Shown: piece by piece, positions 40,446 to 52,302 of the stretch
Layout of the letters: each line of letters starts with the position of its first letter
How positions within the stretch are numbered: position 1 is the first letter of the stretch
Assembly (NCBI RefSeq): GCF_036417845.1
Contig: NC_089980.1
Location: forward strand, 132,520,516-132,584,515
DNA: 64,000 bases
Source: Apteryx mantelli
Taxonomy: Eukaryota; Chordata; Aves; Apterygiformes; Apterygidae
Reading direction: 5' to 3'
The notes under the pieces: generated by a model
What the model saw: the letters and a program-made list of their open reading frames with translations, nothing else
Told to the model about the DNA's origin: nothing
Database searches by the model: none
Program-made: the position numbers and the translations under genes

Positions 40446-42602
40446 GACAAAGTGCTTCCTTTCATTTGCTTTAAGCCTGCTGTTTTATGCCAGAACTTTT
40501 TAGTTGGTGCCTTGCAACTGCTGTGCTGTGAAAAATTGTAAATTAGTTCCTTTCACCCTTTCCTTGCCATACGTGATCTGTACCACATCCCATCAGTTCT
40601 CCCTTTTCCAAGTCAAATCTACTTAAGCTCTCATTATATGGAAGCTGTTCCAGGCCTCGTAACAGTTCTTTTTTGGGGGGGGGCCTTTCATCTGATCTTC
40701 TCCTTTTCCACTATTTCCTCCGTGTGCCTAGACCCGCACATGGACTGTGGGGGGCAGGCAGCAGCATAACACCGTTTTCTAGCTCAGTTCCTTCAGTTGT
40801 AGTTCCTCACGCTGTGTTTTTGCCTGTGGCAGAGGCAGAGCAAAACGAGATTGAAACCCTGCCATATCCAGCCAATACCGCCCTGCATCCAGCTTTGCAC
40901 CGGTGTACGCTCTTGCAGTTTCTGAGCTTTGGCTGATTAGCCCGTGGCACAGACTCTCCCCATCCCTCCTCATACTGTCCCTCCACATGGAGGCAGTCCC
41001 CACTTAGCCAGGCTCTGCAGGGTACAGGGACACTGCAAAGAGTCAAGACAACCCAGCTGCAGGAGGACAGAGTCCAGGCGTGGTTTTGGGCTCTCCTGCC
41101 CATCTCCGCTGATGCCTGACCCAGTTGCCCCCTCCCAACCCCAAGTTTGCAATTCCCCTCAGTCTTCTCCAAGAAAAACAGAGCAAAGCTATGAATGAGA
41201 GGGAGAGCATCCCACCTGCATGTCCTTTTAGAGCTCAGCAACGTAAAAACCTGGCCAGGTAACACTCCACTGGGCCAGGCTGCCGAAATCGTGATGCCTC
41301 CTGACACCTGATGTGCAGGACCTCTTGGCCAGAGGCACCCACTGCAGCCCCAGGGCCTGAGAGCATCTCCTCCCCCGGGAGCGGGCTGACCTGCAAGGTC
41401 CCACAGCCGCAGGGAGAGCTGGGACTGGCCCCAAAGCCCCGAGCACTGTTTGCCAGGGGATGCTAGCCCTTATGCTTTGCTGGCAAGGTGAAAATATCTC
41501 AGCCACCTTATTTTTCTCCCTTGAGGTTGTGGAGGTGGAGGGGAAAAGCGGTGGAGAAAGTAAGCATTTTGTTTTTTATTTGGAGAATCCTTTTAATCAG
41601 GATGGCAGAGACAGAGGAAAGTGGTTTATTAACCTCAAGCTTTGGGTGTTCCTCATCATTACACTGAAATTGGACTCACCCTCTTTTTGTAGCCACTCAA
41701 GTCATGGCAAAGCACTTGAATGCAGGCTATGGACTGCGTGGAAATAGCACCAAAAACTGCCTGGATGTGACAACGTACAACTTTGTAATCCAAACACAGA
41801 GACGAAATAACATGTAACAACATCAATCCATTATCTTGCTTTATTTGAAAGCACATTCAGCTAACAAAGTGTGGAAAATAAAGCCTGTCTGTGATGCCAT
41901 CAGTCTGGCTTGTGTGTTTAGAGAAAAAAAAAAGGGGGACAGAGAAAAATGGAAATAACCAATCTGTTGTTCCAATACAGTGACAACTAAATGGCCCCTG
42001 GTGTTAAATGTAGCCAGTATATTAGTTGTTTGGTTTTTTTTTTTACTGCTTCATAAGAAATTGTTATATATTATCAACATATTAACTCAGCATCACTACT
42101 TGAGAACTTACACAGACAATATTTACAGGTTCACTCCATAAATTTTCTTATACATTGTTGATTGTAATTCCAGGATGTTGCACTGACACACAAAGCATTC
42201 AAAACATTTAAGGACAACAACACTTGAATTTCTTACTGTGATTTACAAGACTGCAGCAGTTTATGAACTCTCCCACTTCTCTGACCTCTGAGGTTCATTA
42301 ATAACCTTACTTGGATCTCTCCTGACACACTGAGCTCCAATATACCAAAAACTGCAGAAATAAGTACTCTGTAAAGTTCTGTATTAATTAATTCCTTACA
42401 GCTGAATACAGCTTTGAATGTTGCTTGAAACATCAACATGCTATCATATTTCTGCTGTGTGGTCCAGTAGGCCATTGGAAAGGTAAAAATGCCTTTAAAA
42501 AAGGATATAATGAAGCAGAACACAGAGGAAGCTTAAATCACTCGGCAGCAAGAACAGCCCAGCCTTCATCCTTCCTCCCATGTACGCTACCAGCCAGGTA
42601 AA
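40446..42602. other. GC-elevated interval between two CpG islands
   Basis: Moderately GC-rich up to about 41,560 and then AT-rich. It includes a 9-base G run at 40,675-40,683. Overlapping open frames on both strands (for example minus 41307-40807) reflect base composition; none shows a domain I recognise. Confidence 0.5.
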
Positions 42603-43050
42603 TGCGCAGTGCGGTCGGTACCTCCTCTCAGCCGGAGGGATCATCATTTAATTACCGAGGTCGCCTCTGGAGAACTATCCCCTAGAAACGGGGCAATACA
42701 TCTGGCATTTCTTGTGTCAGGCACACTCCCAAAAAGCTGCGCTGAAAACACACGTTTCTCTTTGTGCTTCCATCACAGCTGCAGAGCGCGGCCGACCCGC
42801 TCGCTTCGGTGGTGTGGCTCCTGGTTTGTAACTGAGGCAGGAACGCAGCCCACCGCCTGCCTTCGCTCTTCCCTCCGGGCCGACCGTGCTCCCCATCACG
42901 CACGTTGCAAACCAGCCACAGCTCCAGTGAGCTGGTAATGCTGCTGTGGCAGGAAACGCGGGAGAGGAATAGGAAATGCAAGACCTCTTGCTGCGTTAGA
43001 AACACCGGGCATAGATGCAGACCGTGGACTTCTAAGGGAGCGTACCTGTT
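42603..43050. promoter_or_regulatory. CpG island, orphan
   Basis: About 25 CpG dinucleotides are counted by eye in some 440 bases, with GC well above the surroundings. Dense spots are near 42,785-42,815 ('gcgcggccgacccgctcgc') and 42,865-42,905. Such islands are usually promoters in vertebrates. No convincing coding exon is attached: the plus-strand frame 42609-42938 and the minus-strand frame 43140-42682 overlap it but show no known domain, and GC-rich DNA favours chance open frames. Confidence 0.6.
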
Positions 43051-43899
43051 TTCACCAGGAAGGAATCTGATCCCCCTAACAGAGAAGGCAAAAGGTAGCT
43101 CATACGTGCCTGTGGTTTTTTGCTCTGGAATACTAAGCACAGGTCAGTATTATGACGTTAAATGCAAACACAATTTTATTGCTGATGCACTAAAACCACA
43201 AATAAAGCATACACTGAAAACTACACTTCAATTAGTTTCTTAATAGGACACGCCTTCAGGACTAGGAATGCCTTTATATACAATGAATACACCTAAGCTT
43301 TGAGATGACTTTTGGCATTCAGTTATTTTGCATCAGTATCACTAAAAATCTATAGATATCTTCGTAAATTTAACTCTTTTAGAAATAAAACTCCTAAGAG
43401 ATGAAAATGTAGACAACAAGCCACTAACAAATATTTTAAAGGTACTTTCCTCATGTAGTTCCCCTGTGATTATTTGGTATATTTTAATTTAATTATTTTC
43501 AGATTCTGAATTTATTACCTTATTCTCAACAGCTCAATAGCATAACCAAAAATATTTTATTCCAAAGAACTGCCTACAACAGAAATAACAGAATTTCTAT
43601 CAGCTTGAACTGCAAGCGTTGCAAAATGATAGCTCTCTAAAAAGCTCATCTAATATCTGAGGAACTAAAGCTATTTCTTTCATAACAAAGATTTACTTGG
43701 CATCTACACATGCCACTGCATTGCACCAACTTTGGACTTCAGATCCACTTCATTAGACATGGAGTTTCGCTGTATGACAGTTCTTTGCAAGTTGGTTTTA
43801 GTGTATACAATGCCATCAGTACAAAGGAGTCAGTACCCATTTCCCCCAGTAATAGAGACACGTAAGATAGTATCAACATTTTAATTAGGAAATTTTTCA
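43051..43899. other. No gene recognised
   Basis: AT-rich sequence right of the second CpG island. It contains several AATAAA-like sites, none tied to a gene. No exon or repeat is recognised. Confidence 0.6.
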
Positions 43900-44340
43900 T
43901 AAAATCAGATGTCAGGACTAAAAATGATCATTGAAAAGAATTTAGAGTTGTAAATCATTTCTGCTAGTGGATTGGTTAATCTGTTCTTGAATATCTATGA
44001 TAAATCACGACCTAACTTCATCCCTTGACATTTCTGCCAAGGCTCAATTGTTCTGCTAGTCCAGAATGCCTAGTCTCAACTTTTTCTGCTTTAGCTTCAA
44101 GCTTTGATTTCATATTCTATCACCTTCTGAGACTGTGGATAATTCCCTTCCTTCATTTACATTATTATTGCCTTAAAGCTATTTATAGACTAATATAATT
44201 TTCTCTCAAACCTTTCCTCTTCTGGGCTGCTTTGCTTAACACTGTCATCTTCTCCTCTGCTTCTATTGCTTCTATGTGATCTTTTTTTTTCTTTCCTGTT
44301 ATATTTCCCCTTAGTTCCTCTAAATCTTTCCTAAGTTTTG
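43900..44340 (-). repeat. Old, highly diverged CR1/L3-type LINE fragment
   Basis: The plus strand resembles the reverse complement of CR1 3' regions. Stretches like 'gtggattggttaatctgttcttgaa', 'ctttagcttcaagctttgat' and 'attattattgccttaaag', followed by 'tttctctcaaacctttcctcttctgggctgctttgc', follow the order of blocks found in reversed amniote CR1. Divergence is large and the ends are approximate. Confidence 0.5.
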
Positions 44341-47300
44341 AGAACTGCCGGCAGCCAGGCAGATTCTTCTCTACACACTGATCAGTCTAAGATAATGGCT
44401 TGCAATTCAGTATAAAGGATGTTCAGATGCTTTGGAGGAACACTTTTAAGTGATGTAAATTGCCTCCATGAATTCAAAACCCTAAGGTAAGATACCTTTC
44501 TTGATATGTTTTGCAAGACTGATGCAGAAAGAGCCAGACATTCACACCAGCCTCTGATTTTAGGGTGCTGAGCCTCTCTGTGGCCCCTTTCTCAAACTGA
44601 AAAGACCTGTACATTTCAATCTCATACCAGCTGTCAACTTCCACTATTTTCTAGATGTTTAATATTTTCACTAACATAGGATGGTAAGACTTCATGTCAT
44701 GTAAATATTCTTTATTATTTAAAATGTGTCCTATACTCTCTACCATCTCTGACTGAAATGTGTTCTGTGAAACAATCAGTTTTTGCTCAGTGCAATCTTG
44801 TGTTTATTTGGTATTTCACAAATATCTTTATCATTTTGCACAAAGACTAAGTGATCCACTGTCAAATTTTCCTTTAGCTGCTTCATCCAAAGGTGGACTA
44901 AAGGTCCATCTTATTGACTCAAGGAACCTACTAAGCCTTTGCTATTTATTCGCATTTAAGACTTTCATCTAGGTCTTATGCAGGTTACTTGATTTAATAC
45001 TGAATGTCTCTCTTAAAAATAGATCTCTGACAAACTGGGTGGCAATTTTCTAGGTGTTTTTTTTTCTTTATCTGCTTGAGACATAAAACTACAGTCAGCG
45101 ATCAATACAAAGCACATTATAGATGATTAGTGAAGAGTCATTTAGGTCCAGACATAAAAAATGAAAGCACAAAACCCTATAACAAAGCCTTGTATTTCAA
45201 AATATTTTGTTCTGACCTGTAGGTCCCAGAACTGTTCCACCATCCAGCAAGTGGATGGCAAACAGAGGCATAACTGGAGAAATGAAGATCATGCCAAAGA
45301 AGACAAATATAGCCCTATCACTCTATTCACTATGTACCAAATAAAGGGGGAATATGAGTCATCCTGAAAAATGACATAGACATGGAAATAACAGAGAAAG
45401 GTCCATATGGGATGGCTCAAGAATATTTGGAAACATGATGATGATAATAAAGGACTCTTCCCCTCTTTGCAAAGCCCCAAACTCAGCAGCAGCCCTCCAG
45501 AAATTCTAGTTTCAGGTGGCTAGAGGTCCTTCCTTGAGGCTGAAAGAACTGCAGAGACATACATGACACTTGGAGAGATGCAGGTGTAAAGGAAAACAAT
45601 CGATCATCCTTCTATCTTGGGAGAGGGGAGAGAGAGAAATGAGTGTTGCAGTGAATGTTGTTTACTGGGAGCTTCTAACGCAGGACAAGAGTCATTTGGA
45701 ATCATCCTGAGCTCAGAAATATACTTTTAAAAATGTCAAAAAAGCTCTGAGGGACGCGGATGGAAGCATCTAAAGATCCTTTGGTGAATAGGTGGATCCA
45801 GTTTCCAGAAATATCTGAAAGTTCCTGGTAGTAAGAAGAGATGGAAATGCAATCATAAAATAGATTATATCAAATTACAGAAGAGCTGAGTGCCTACTCA
45901 GTTAAGAGCAATTCAAATTTGGTCTCCGAACTAAGATCACCCTGCTCATTGGAGGTGGGACAACCTCCAAAAGATATTGTCCATACACAATCATTCAAGA
46001 GGCAAGTTTCACCAAAGAACGCAATTCACTGGCATTGTACCTGTCAATTCATTAATCGTGTTCTCTTCATATGCTTGCATTAACTTACTCTTTCCTTTCG
46101 TCTCAGTTGACAAAATATCAACTGTTTGTATTGCAGAATGGGAGTGCTGGGATAGGCCAGTAAGCATTCAATTAGTTTAAATCTTTATGATATATATCTA
46201 TAAAAGATTAGCATCACTACAGAGCAGCTACAAAGGAGTTCAGTTCAGCCTGGTGGGGAATACATGCTAAACACAGTTACGGAATGGCAGTATAATAAAA
46301 GTACTACGTTTATCTATATCCTAACTATACTGTTAAATGCTAAGCAGGAAAACAACTGAAACTTTCATAAATGCACTCTTTCCTTTAAGGAACAATTTAA
46401 AGGAGAGCTTTAACTCTTGTAACTTTTTTTTTTAATGAACAATCAACACAAATCAATTGATTTGAAATTAACCTATTCTATATAGTTTCAAATTCTTCCT
46501 GAAGAAATCGTATACAAACATCAAAATAATATTTTGAGAATTAATAATCCGCTTGTACAAGACTGCTAATTTTTGTTCTGTAGTGATGCCTCTATTGAAA
46601 TGGTAAATGCAGAAAAGAAAAAGAAGAGGATGTAAACAATTATTGCCTAGATCCAGGGTAACTATTTTGGCTGCCTAACTTACTCTGCAGATCTTCTCAA
46701 GGCATGCTGTTTTTCCATTAAGTATATTAGGAACATACACGTATTCTTTAGGAGCACTGACTGAATCATTCCTAATCCTCTTCCTTCCAGGTCTTGGTGC
46801 TTAAACAGTAGACACAACTGCACCTGTAAGGGACATCTGTTCCCCATGCTGTTTCCTTTCCCGTGAATTCTCTAATTTTGAGTTTGTATTCATATTTAAG
46901 AGTGAGAAAGGATCTGCCTTTTTATGTTTAATAGTGACCACACAAAAGATGGTGGAAAGTACAATATAAGGCAAAAAAAAAGTCAGTTAGCATTCAAGAA
47001 GTCAAACATGTCTGCTTATTGCCATCATATATCATTGCATTTTTGGCTAGAGAAAGCCAAAGAGATGGACAAAATACTGGTTTGTCCGAGTTAGCTTGTA
47101 TGGGGCTGATTCCATTTAGGTTCTGATTTTTGTTACACATAAATTCATGATTCCAAATTGTTTAAATGAAACTAATATTTGACTAAGACTTGTTCCCCTC
47201 TAACTCACAAATATTGTCTACCTGTGATGCACGTGTGACCACATGAGCATTGCTTCTGATCTTGCCTTGACTAAAAAAAATGTTATTGAAAACAGAAGCA

Positions 47301-48977
47301 TTGAAACCAAAGTGGTTTTAAGATGGCTCGTAGCCACAAGAGTTTGGAGGGATATATATTCACAAAGGATAATTAGTGGGGCTAAAGCTGCTGTGTTTCT
47401 CCAGTGGGTGATTCAGAGTCCTGATAAATCAAGCTCCTGCTCTGATTTGTCCTTTCTCTCATGTTCTGGTTCTCCAGTGATTGTAGGAGGAATCTAGGGA
47501 GATTAGCTTGAGTAGAGTAAAACTGGCCTTTGTGAACACTTCACTTTCCATGAGGGGAAAAATATCAATTTTTTGAGTGCTCAAAAAAAAAATTAATAAT
47601 TTTTCAAAGGCTCTCAAGTGAAGCCAAAATTTTTATACAAATGAACCATCTCTGTTTCTTCTTCCTTTGAGTATTTAAAATATTTGCCCAGCTCTAATCA
47701 CACTGTTTTAGTTAGTATAGAAAAAAAAATACATTGTACATAGGACTAGGGAGTAAAATAAAACTGTCATCATGTTTTAATTTATTTACAGAAAGAGGAA
47801 TTTGAGACAATATGACTGTTTGTCATCAGGTTTTCATTTGCTGTACATGAAATGAGCCTTCATACTTCCAGTTGGGTTTCGTTCATTGCTGTCGAATCTC
47901 TATGTGCAGATATGGTATACATCCTATGGGGAGGAAGCAGAGAAGTTATATTGCTTGAAACAAGCTGATGATTAAGTTCCCAGTGCTGGGAAGTGATTTT
48001 TCCAGAACAATTTGTTCACCACATGGGCCTAGGAAACCTATCTTTCATTCAGCATGAGAACCACAAAACCTCCTCTCTCAGTTGGAGCGCTAGCATGGGG
48101 GTTAAACACAAAACCAGCCATTGCACACCCTAGATGCCTCCAAACACGCGGACAAAGCCTGTGGAGGTGCCGGGGAGTATAACGGCATTGGTGTGGAGGG
48201 CACAGGAAGATGCCTAAGTTACTGAGGTTTCCAATAGGTCCCAGAAATCAGGCTGCAAGTCCTTGTTTTCCATTTAAAAATCAAATTGGAGGCACATATT
48301 GGTGGAAGTTGACCAGAGTTAGATCTTCTACTTTTGAGGGTGTGGATGAAAAGGGATTATAGATGGATGGCAGGAGGCATTGCTGGTTCTTGTTCTATGG
48401 TGAATGAAGGTCCAAACAGCTACGTAGGGGCATAACACTCCTCTCCATTTCTGCACACTACATACAGATTTAGGCTTTTTAATTAATTTATTTATTACCC
48501 TGAGTCTGAACCCTGTTTTTAAAATGTGGCATTTTTCTGCCAGTGAGATTGCTCCTGCCTAATCAAAGCCCCTTAAATTATTAGTCTTGTCACCCTGTTC
48601 TCCTTGTACAGAAAACAGAGAGAGAGACGGGTACTTCAGATTTGTTTCCCATTTGCCTAAAACTGCCAAGGTCCTTGGTAAGCTATCACTTAGGCACCTC
48701 AGTTAAATGCATGTAACGTATATAGGCTCCGTATGTTCTGATGTGATAAATCTGAACGTAAAGTTATAAAATGATCTGTTAAGGGAAGCCGTAGAAGCTT
48801 GAGATATTGACAACTTCTCTGGACATTACATTAAAAAAATGCTGGAATTGGTAAGAAAACAATATGAATGATGAAGTAGACCTTCATGCCTCTAGTAGGT
48901 GCAATACTGAGGCAAAATCCAGGATTTTGAAGTAAATAAACCTCCTGGAATTCTAGGAATTTCCAATCACTTAGCTC
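44341..48977. other. No gene recognised
   Basis: AT-rich sequence left of the CR1. The last OPN5 exon could lie here or further left, but I could not identify it by eye. Parts of 44,340-45,050 may extend the old CR1-like fragment. No other repeat or RNA gene is supported. Confidence 0.6.
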
Positions 48978-49460
48978 TCCCTGCTGCAGGGGACGGAGGC
49001 ATCTATCTGCCGACCAGACCTCATGTCTAGAGAGGTTTGTGGCCTGCCGGGGGCTCGTGTGAGAGATGTCATGGAAAGACTGCCTAGGCTCGTCCATTCT
49101 TCGGACTATTACCCACTGCTGGTCTTCCATGTGGGCGCCAATGACACCAAGGGCAAACTGGAGGCCATCAGGCAGGATTTCAGAGCTCTGGGGATGGTGG
49201 TCAAGGGTCTGGGAGCCCAGGTCATCTTCTCCTCAATCCTGCCAGTGAGGGGGATGGATGAGAGGAGGAGGAGACGGACTTTCCAGGTTAACGACTGGCT
49301 GCGCCGCTGGTTTTGGCAACAGGGTTTTGGTTTCTACGACCAGGGGACCCTGTTTGAAGATCGACAACTGATGGGGAGAGATGGGATCCACCTCACGAGG
49401 CAGGGCACGCGGGTCTTTGCCAACAGGTTGGCCAACCTGGTAAGGAGGGCTTTAAACTAG
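48978..49460 (+). pseudogene. CR1 ORF1 fragment: SGNH-hydrolase (esterase) domain
   Basis: An open frame from 48978, just after an in-frame TAG at 48972-48974, to the stop at 49458-49460. It encodes the esterase domain found in the C-terminal half of CR1 ORF1 proteins. Visible family blocks are HVGANDT (the GxND block) and GRDGIHLTRQG (the DxxH block with the catalytic Asp and His). The N-terminal GDS block is cut: the frame starts at the serine of a SLLQGTEA stretch, with the preceding Gly-Asp replaced by unrelated sequence and a stop. The nucleic-acid-binding part of ORF1 is absent. The first ATG is at 49023, but this is not a natural start. Confidence 0.85.
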
Positions 49461-49465
49461 GAAAG

Positions 49466-50257
49466 ATGGGGGAAGGGGAGAGTTATAGTGACAGGGTAGT
49501 TGGCAAAAGACTGCTCAAGTCAGGATGCCTCCAACAGGTGAATGCAGCCAGGGAAGTGCGCATGGGATGTGGCTATGGAGGACCCTCTTTTAGCCCTCCT
49601 GGGAAACCTGCATGCTCGATCACCTCCCTGAAATGCCTGTATACCAATGCACGCAGCTTGGGGAACAAACAGGAAGAACTAGAGATATCTGTGCGGTTGC
49701 AGGGCCATGATCTCATTGCCATTACAGAGACATGGTGGGATAGCTCGCATGACTAGAGTGCTGTCATGGATGGCTACGTGCTTTTTAGGAAAGACAGGCC
49801 AGGAAAGCGAGGTGGTGGAGTTGCTCTTTATGTGAGAGAGCAACTGGAACGTATTGAGCTGTGCCTAGGGGTGGATGAAGAGCGAGTCGAGAGCTTATGG
49901 GTAAGGATCAAAGGGCAGGCTAGCATGGGTGACACTGTTGTGGGTGTTTACTACAGGCCACCTGATCAGGATGAGGAAGTCGATGAGGCCTTCTACAGAC
50001 AGCTGGAAGTAGCCTCACGATCCCAGGCCCTGGTTCTCATGGGGGACTTCAACCACCCCGATATCTGCTGGAAAGACAACACAGCTAGGCACAAACAGTC
50101 CTGGAGGTTCCTGCAGAGCACTGGTGACAACTTCTTGACACAGGTGGTGGAGGAGCCAACAAGGAGAGGTGTGCTGCTGGACCTTGTACTAACAAACAAA
50201 GAAGGACTGGTGGAAGATGTGAAGGTCGGGGGCTGCCTTGGCTGCAGTGACCATGAG
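49466..50257 (+). pseudogene. CR1 ORF2, N-terminal part: AP-like endonuclease domain (with stop and frameshift)
   Basis: Begins five bases after the ORF1 stop, as is usual for compact CR1 elements. The endonuclease that nicks target DNA for target-primed reverse transcription is recognisable by TNARSLGNK, ITETWWD (catalytic Glu), [26 protein letters not shown] and SDHE (catalytic His). An in-frame TAG at 49754-49756 lies within the segment after ITETWWD. A one-base deletion near 50258 shifts the downstream frame. Both lesions inactivate the protein. Confidence 0.9.
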
Positions 50258-51858
50258 AGGTGGAGTTCAGTATCCTGCAAGGAGGCAGCAGGGCACCAAG
50301 TAGGATCGCAACCCTGGACTTCAGGAGAGCAAACTTTGGCCTCTTCAGGGACCTACTTGGAGGAATCCCATGGGTTAGGGCCCTAGAAGGAAGGGGCGTT
50401 CAAGAGAGCTGGTTAATATTCAAACATCACTTCCTCCAGGCTCAAGAGCGGTGCATCCCTATGAGTAGGAAGTCAAGCAAAGGAGGCAGGAGACCTGCAT
50501 GGATGAGCAAGGAGCTCCTGGCAAAGCTCAGCCAGAAGAAGGAAGTCTACAGAAAGTGGAAAGGGGGACAGGCCACTTGGGAGGAATATAGGAACGTTGT
50601 CAGAGTATGCAGGGATACGCTGAGGAAGGCTAAGGCCCGTTTGGAATTAAATCTGGCAAGAGATGTCAAGGACAACAAGAAGGGCTTCTTCAAATACATC
50701 AGTAGCAAGAGGAAGACTAGGGAAAATGTGGGGCCTTTGCTGAATGGGGTGGATGCCCTGGTGACGAAGGATGCAGAGAAGGCAGAGTTACTGAATGCCT
50801 TCTTTGCTTCAGTCTTTCCTGCTCAGGCCAGCCCTCAGGAACCCCAGACCCTGGAGGCAAGAGATCAGGAGAGGTGCCTGAGGACTGGAAGAAAGCCAAT
50901 GTCACCCCAGTCTTCAAAAAGGGCAAGAAGGAGGACCCAGGGAACTACGGACCAGTCAGCCTCACCTCCATCCCTGGAAAGGTGATGGAGCAGCTCATCC
51001 TGGAGGCTATCTCCACACATGTGGAGGACAAGAAGGTGATCAGGAGTAGTTAGCATGACTTCACCAAGGGGAAATCATGCCTAACCAATCTGATAGCCTT
51101 CTATGATGGAACGACTGCCTGGGTAGATGAGGGGAGAGCAGTGGATGTTGTCTACCTAGACTTCAGCAAGGCTTTTGACACTGTCTCCCATAACATCCTC
51201 ATAGGGAAGCTCAGGAAGTGTGGGCTAGATGAGTGGACAGCGAGGTGGATTGAGAACTGGCTGAATGGCAGAGCTCAGAGAGTTGTGATCAGTGGCACAG
51301 AGTCTAGTTGGAGGCCTGTAGCTAGCGGTGTCCCCCAGGGGTCAGTACTGGGTCCAGTCTTGTTCAACTTCTTCATCAATGACCTGGATGAAGGCACAGA
51401 GTGCACCCTCAGCAAGTTTGCTGACGATACAAAACTGGGAGGAGTGGCAGATACACCAGAGGGCTGTGCTGCCGTTCAGAGAGACCTGGACAGGCTGGAG
51501 AGGTGGGCGGAGAGGAACCTCATGAAGTTCAACAAAGGCAAGTGCAGGGTCCTGCACCTGGGGAGGAATAACACCATGCACCAGTACAGGCTGGGGGCTG
51601 ACCTGCTGGAAAGCAGCTCTGCGGAGAAGGACCTGGGAGTGCTGGTGGACACCAAGTTAAGCATGAGGCAGCAATGTGCCCTTGTGGCCAAGAAGGCCAA
51701 TGGTATCCTGGGCTGCATCAGGAAGAGTGTTGCCAGCAGGTGGAGGGAGGTGATTCTCCCCCTCTACTCAGCCCTGGGGAGGCCACATCTGGAGTACTGC
51801 GTCCAGTTCTGGGCTCCCCAGTACAGGAGGGATGTGGCACTACTGGAGCAAGTCCAGT
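50258..51858 (+). pseudogene. CR1 ORF2, linker and reverse transcriptase (internally deleted)
   Basis: Continues ORF2 after the frameshift. Positions 50258-50870 encode the linker ([13 protein letters not shown] and related motifs). At about 50,855-50,874 the frame changes again, and the expected residues of the N-terminal RT finger region between the linker and [18 protein letters not shown] are missing, indicating an internal deletion of the order of 150-200 bases. The RT palm follows: [13 protein letters not shown] (motif A), [13 protein letters not shown] (motif B) and KFADDTK (motif C, the catalytic Asp pair). In-frame stops are seen at VIRSS* near 51,050 and at VQ* (TGA, 51,858-51,860). 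Confidence 0.92.
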
Positions 51859-52302
51859 GAAGGGCCACAAAGATGATCAGGGGACTGGAGCATCTCTCTT
51901 ATGAGGAAAGGCTGAGAGAGCTTGGCCTGTTTAGCTTGGAGAAGAGAAGGCTGAGAGGAGATCTTATCAACGTGTATAAGTATCTGAAGGGAGGGTGTCG
52001 AGAGGATGGGACCAGACTCTTTTCAGTGGTGCCGAGCGACAGGACGTGAGGCAACGGGCACAAACTGAAACACAGACACTTCCATCTGAACATGAGGAAA
52101 AACTTTTTCACTGTGAGGGTGACAGAGCACTGGAACAGGTTGCCCAGAGAGGTGGTGGAGTCTCCTTCTCTGGAGATATTCCGAACACACCTGGATGTGA
52201 TCCTGTGCAATGTGCTCTAGGTGACCCTGCTTGAGCAGGGGGGTTGGACTAGATGATCTCCAGAGGTCCCTTCCAACCTCAGCGATTCTGTGATTCTGTG
52301 AT
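51859..52302 (+). pseudogene. CR1 ORF2 C-terminal region and 3' end
   Basis: The same frame continues past TGA with [29 protein letters not shown] and [13 protein letters not shown], the conserved C-terminal part of CR1 ORF2. A second TGA occurs in the PSDRT*GNG segment. Both TGA codons stand where CGA or AGA arginine codons are usual, consistent with C-to-T decay at CpG for the CGA case. The untranslated tail contains 'ggttggactagatgatctcc' and ends in the octamer repeat. Confidence 0.9.

Larger units (their letters stand above)
48978..52302 (+). mobile_element. CR1 LINE (chicken repeat 1 type), 5'-truncated, decayed
   Basis: A non-LTR retrotransposon about 3.3 kb long on the plus strand. 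In order it holds an ORF1 SGNH-esterase domain, an ORF2 apurinic-type endonuclease, a reverse transcriptase and a conserved C-terminal region. It ends in 'gattctgtgattctgtgat' at 52284-52302, the tandem octamer 3' end characteristic of avian CR1 instead of a poly-A tail. It is antisense to OPN5. It is inactivated by several stop codons, a one-base frameshift and an internal deletion, but its reading frames remain long, so it is much younger than the other CR1 fragments here. The 5' end is near 48,978, so the promoter and the first part of ORF1 are missing. Confidence 0.96.

Noticed and set aside
40807..41307. Minus-strand open frame of 166 residues in the GC-rich interval
   Set aside because: Overlaps several other open frames on both strands; GC-rich DNA has few stop codons, and no domain is visible.
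42682..43140. Open frames on both strands in the second CpG island as a coding first exon
   Set aside because: Competing frames on both strands, no recognised protein and no clear splice donor tied to one of them.
51141..51860. Reverse transcriptase as a domesticated host or viral gene
   Set aside because: Surrounded by CR1 endonuclease and CR1 3' end, with stops and a deletion; an ordinary decayed LINE copy.
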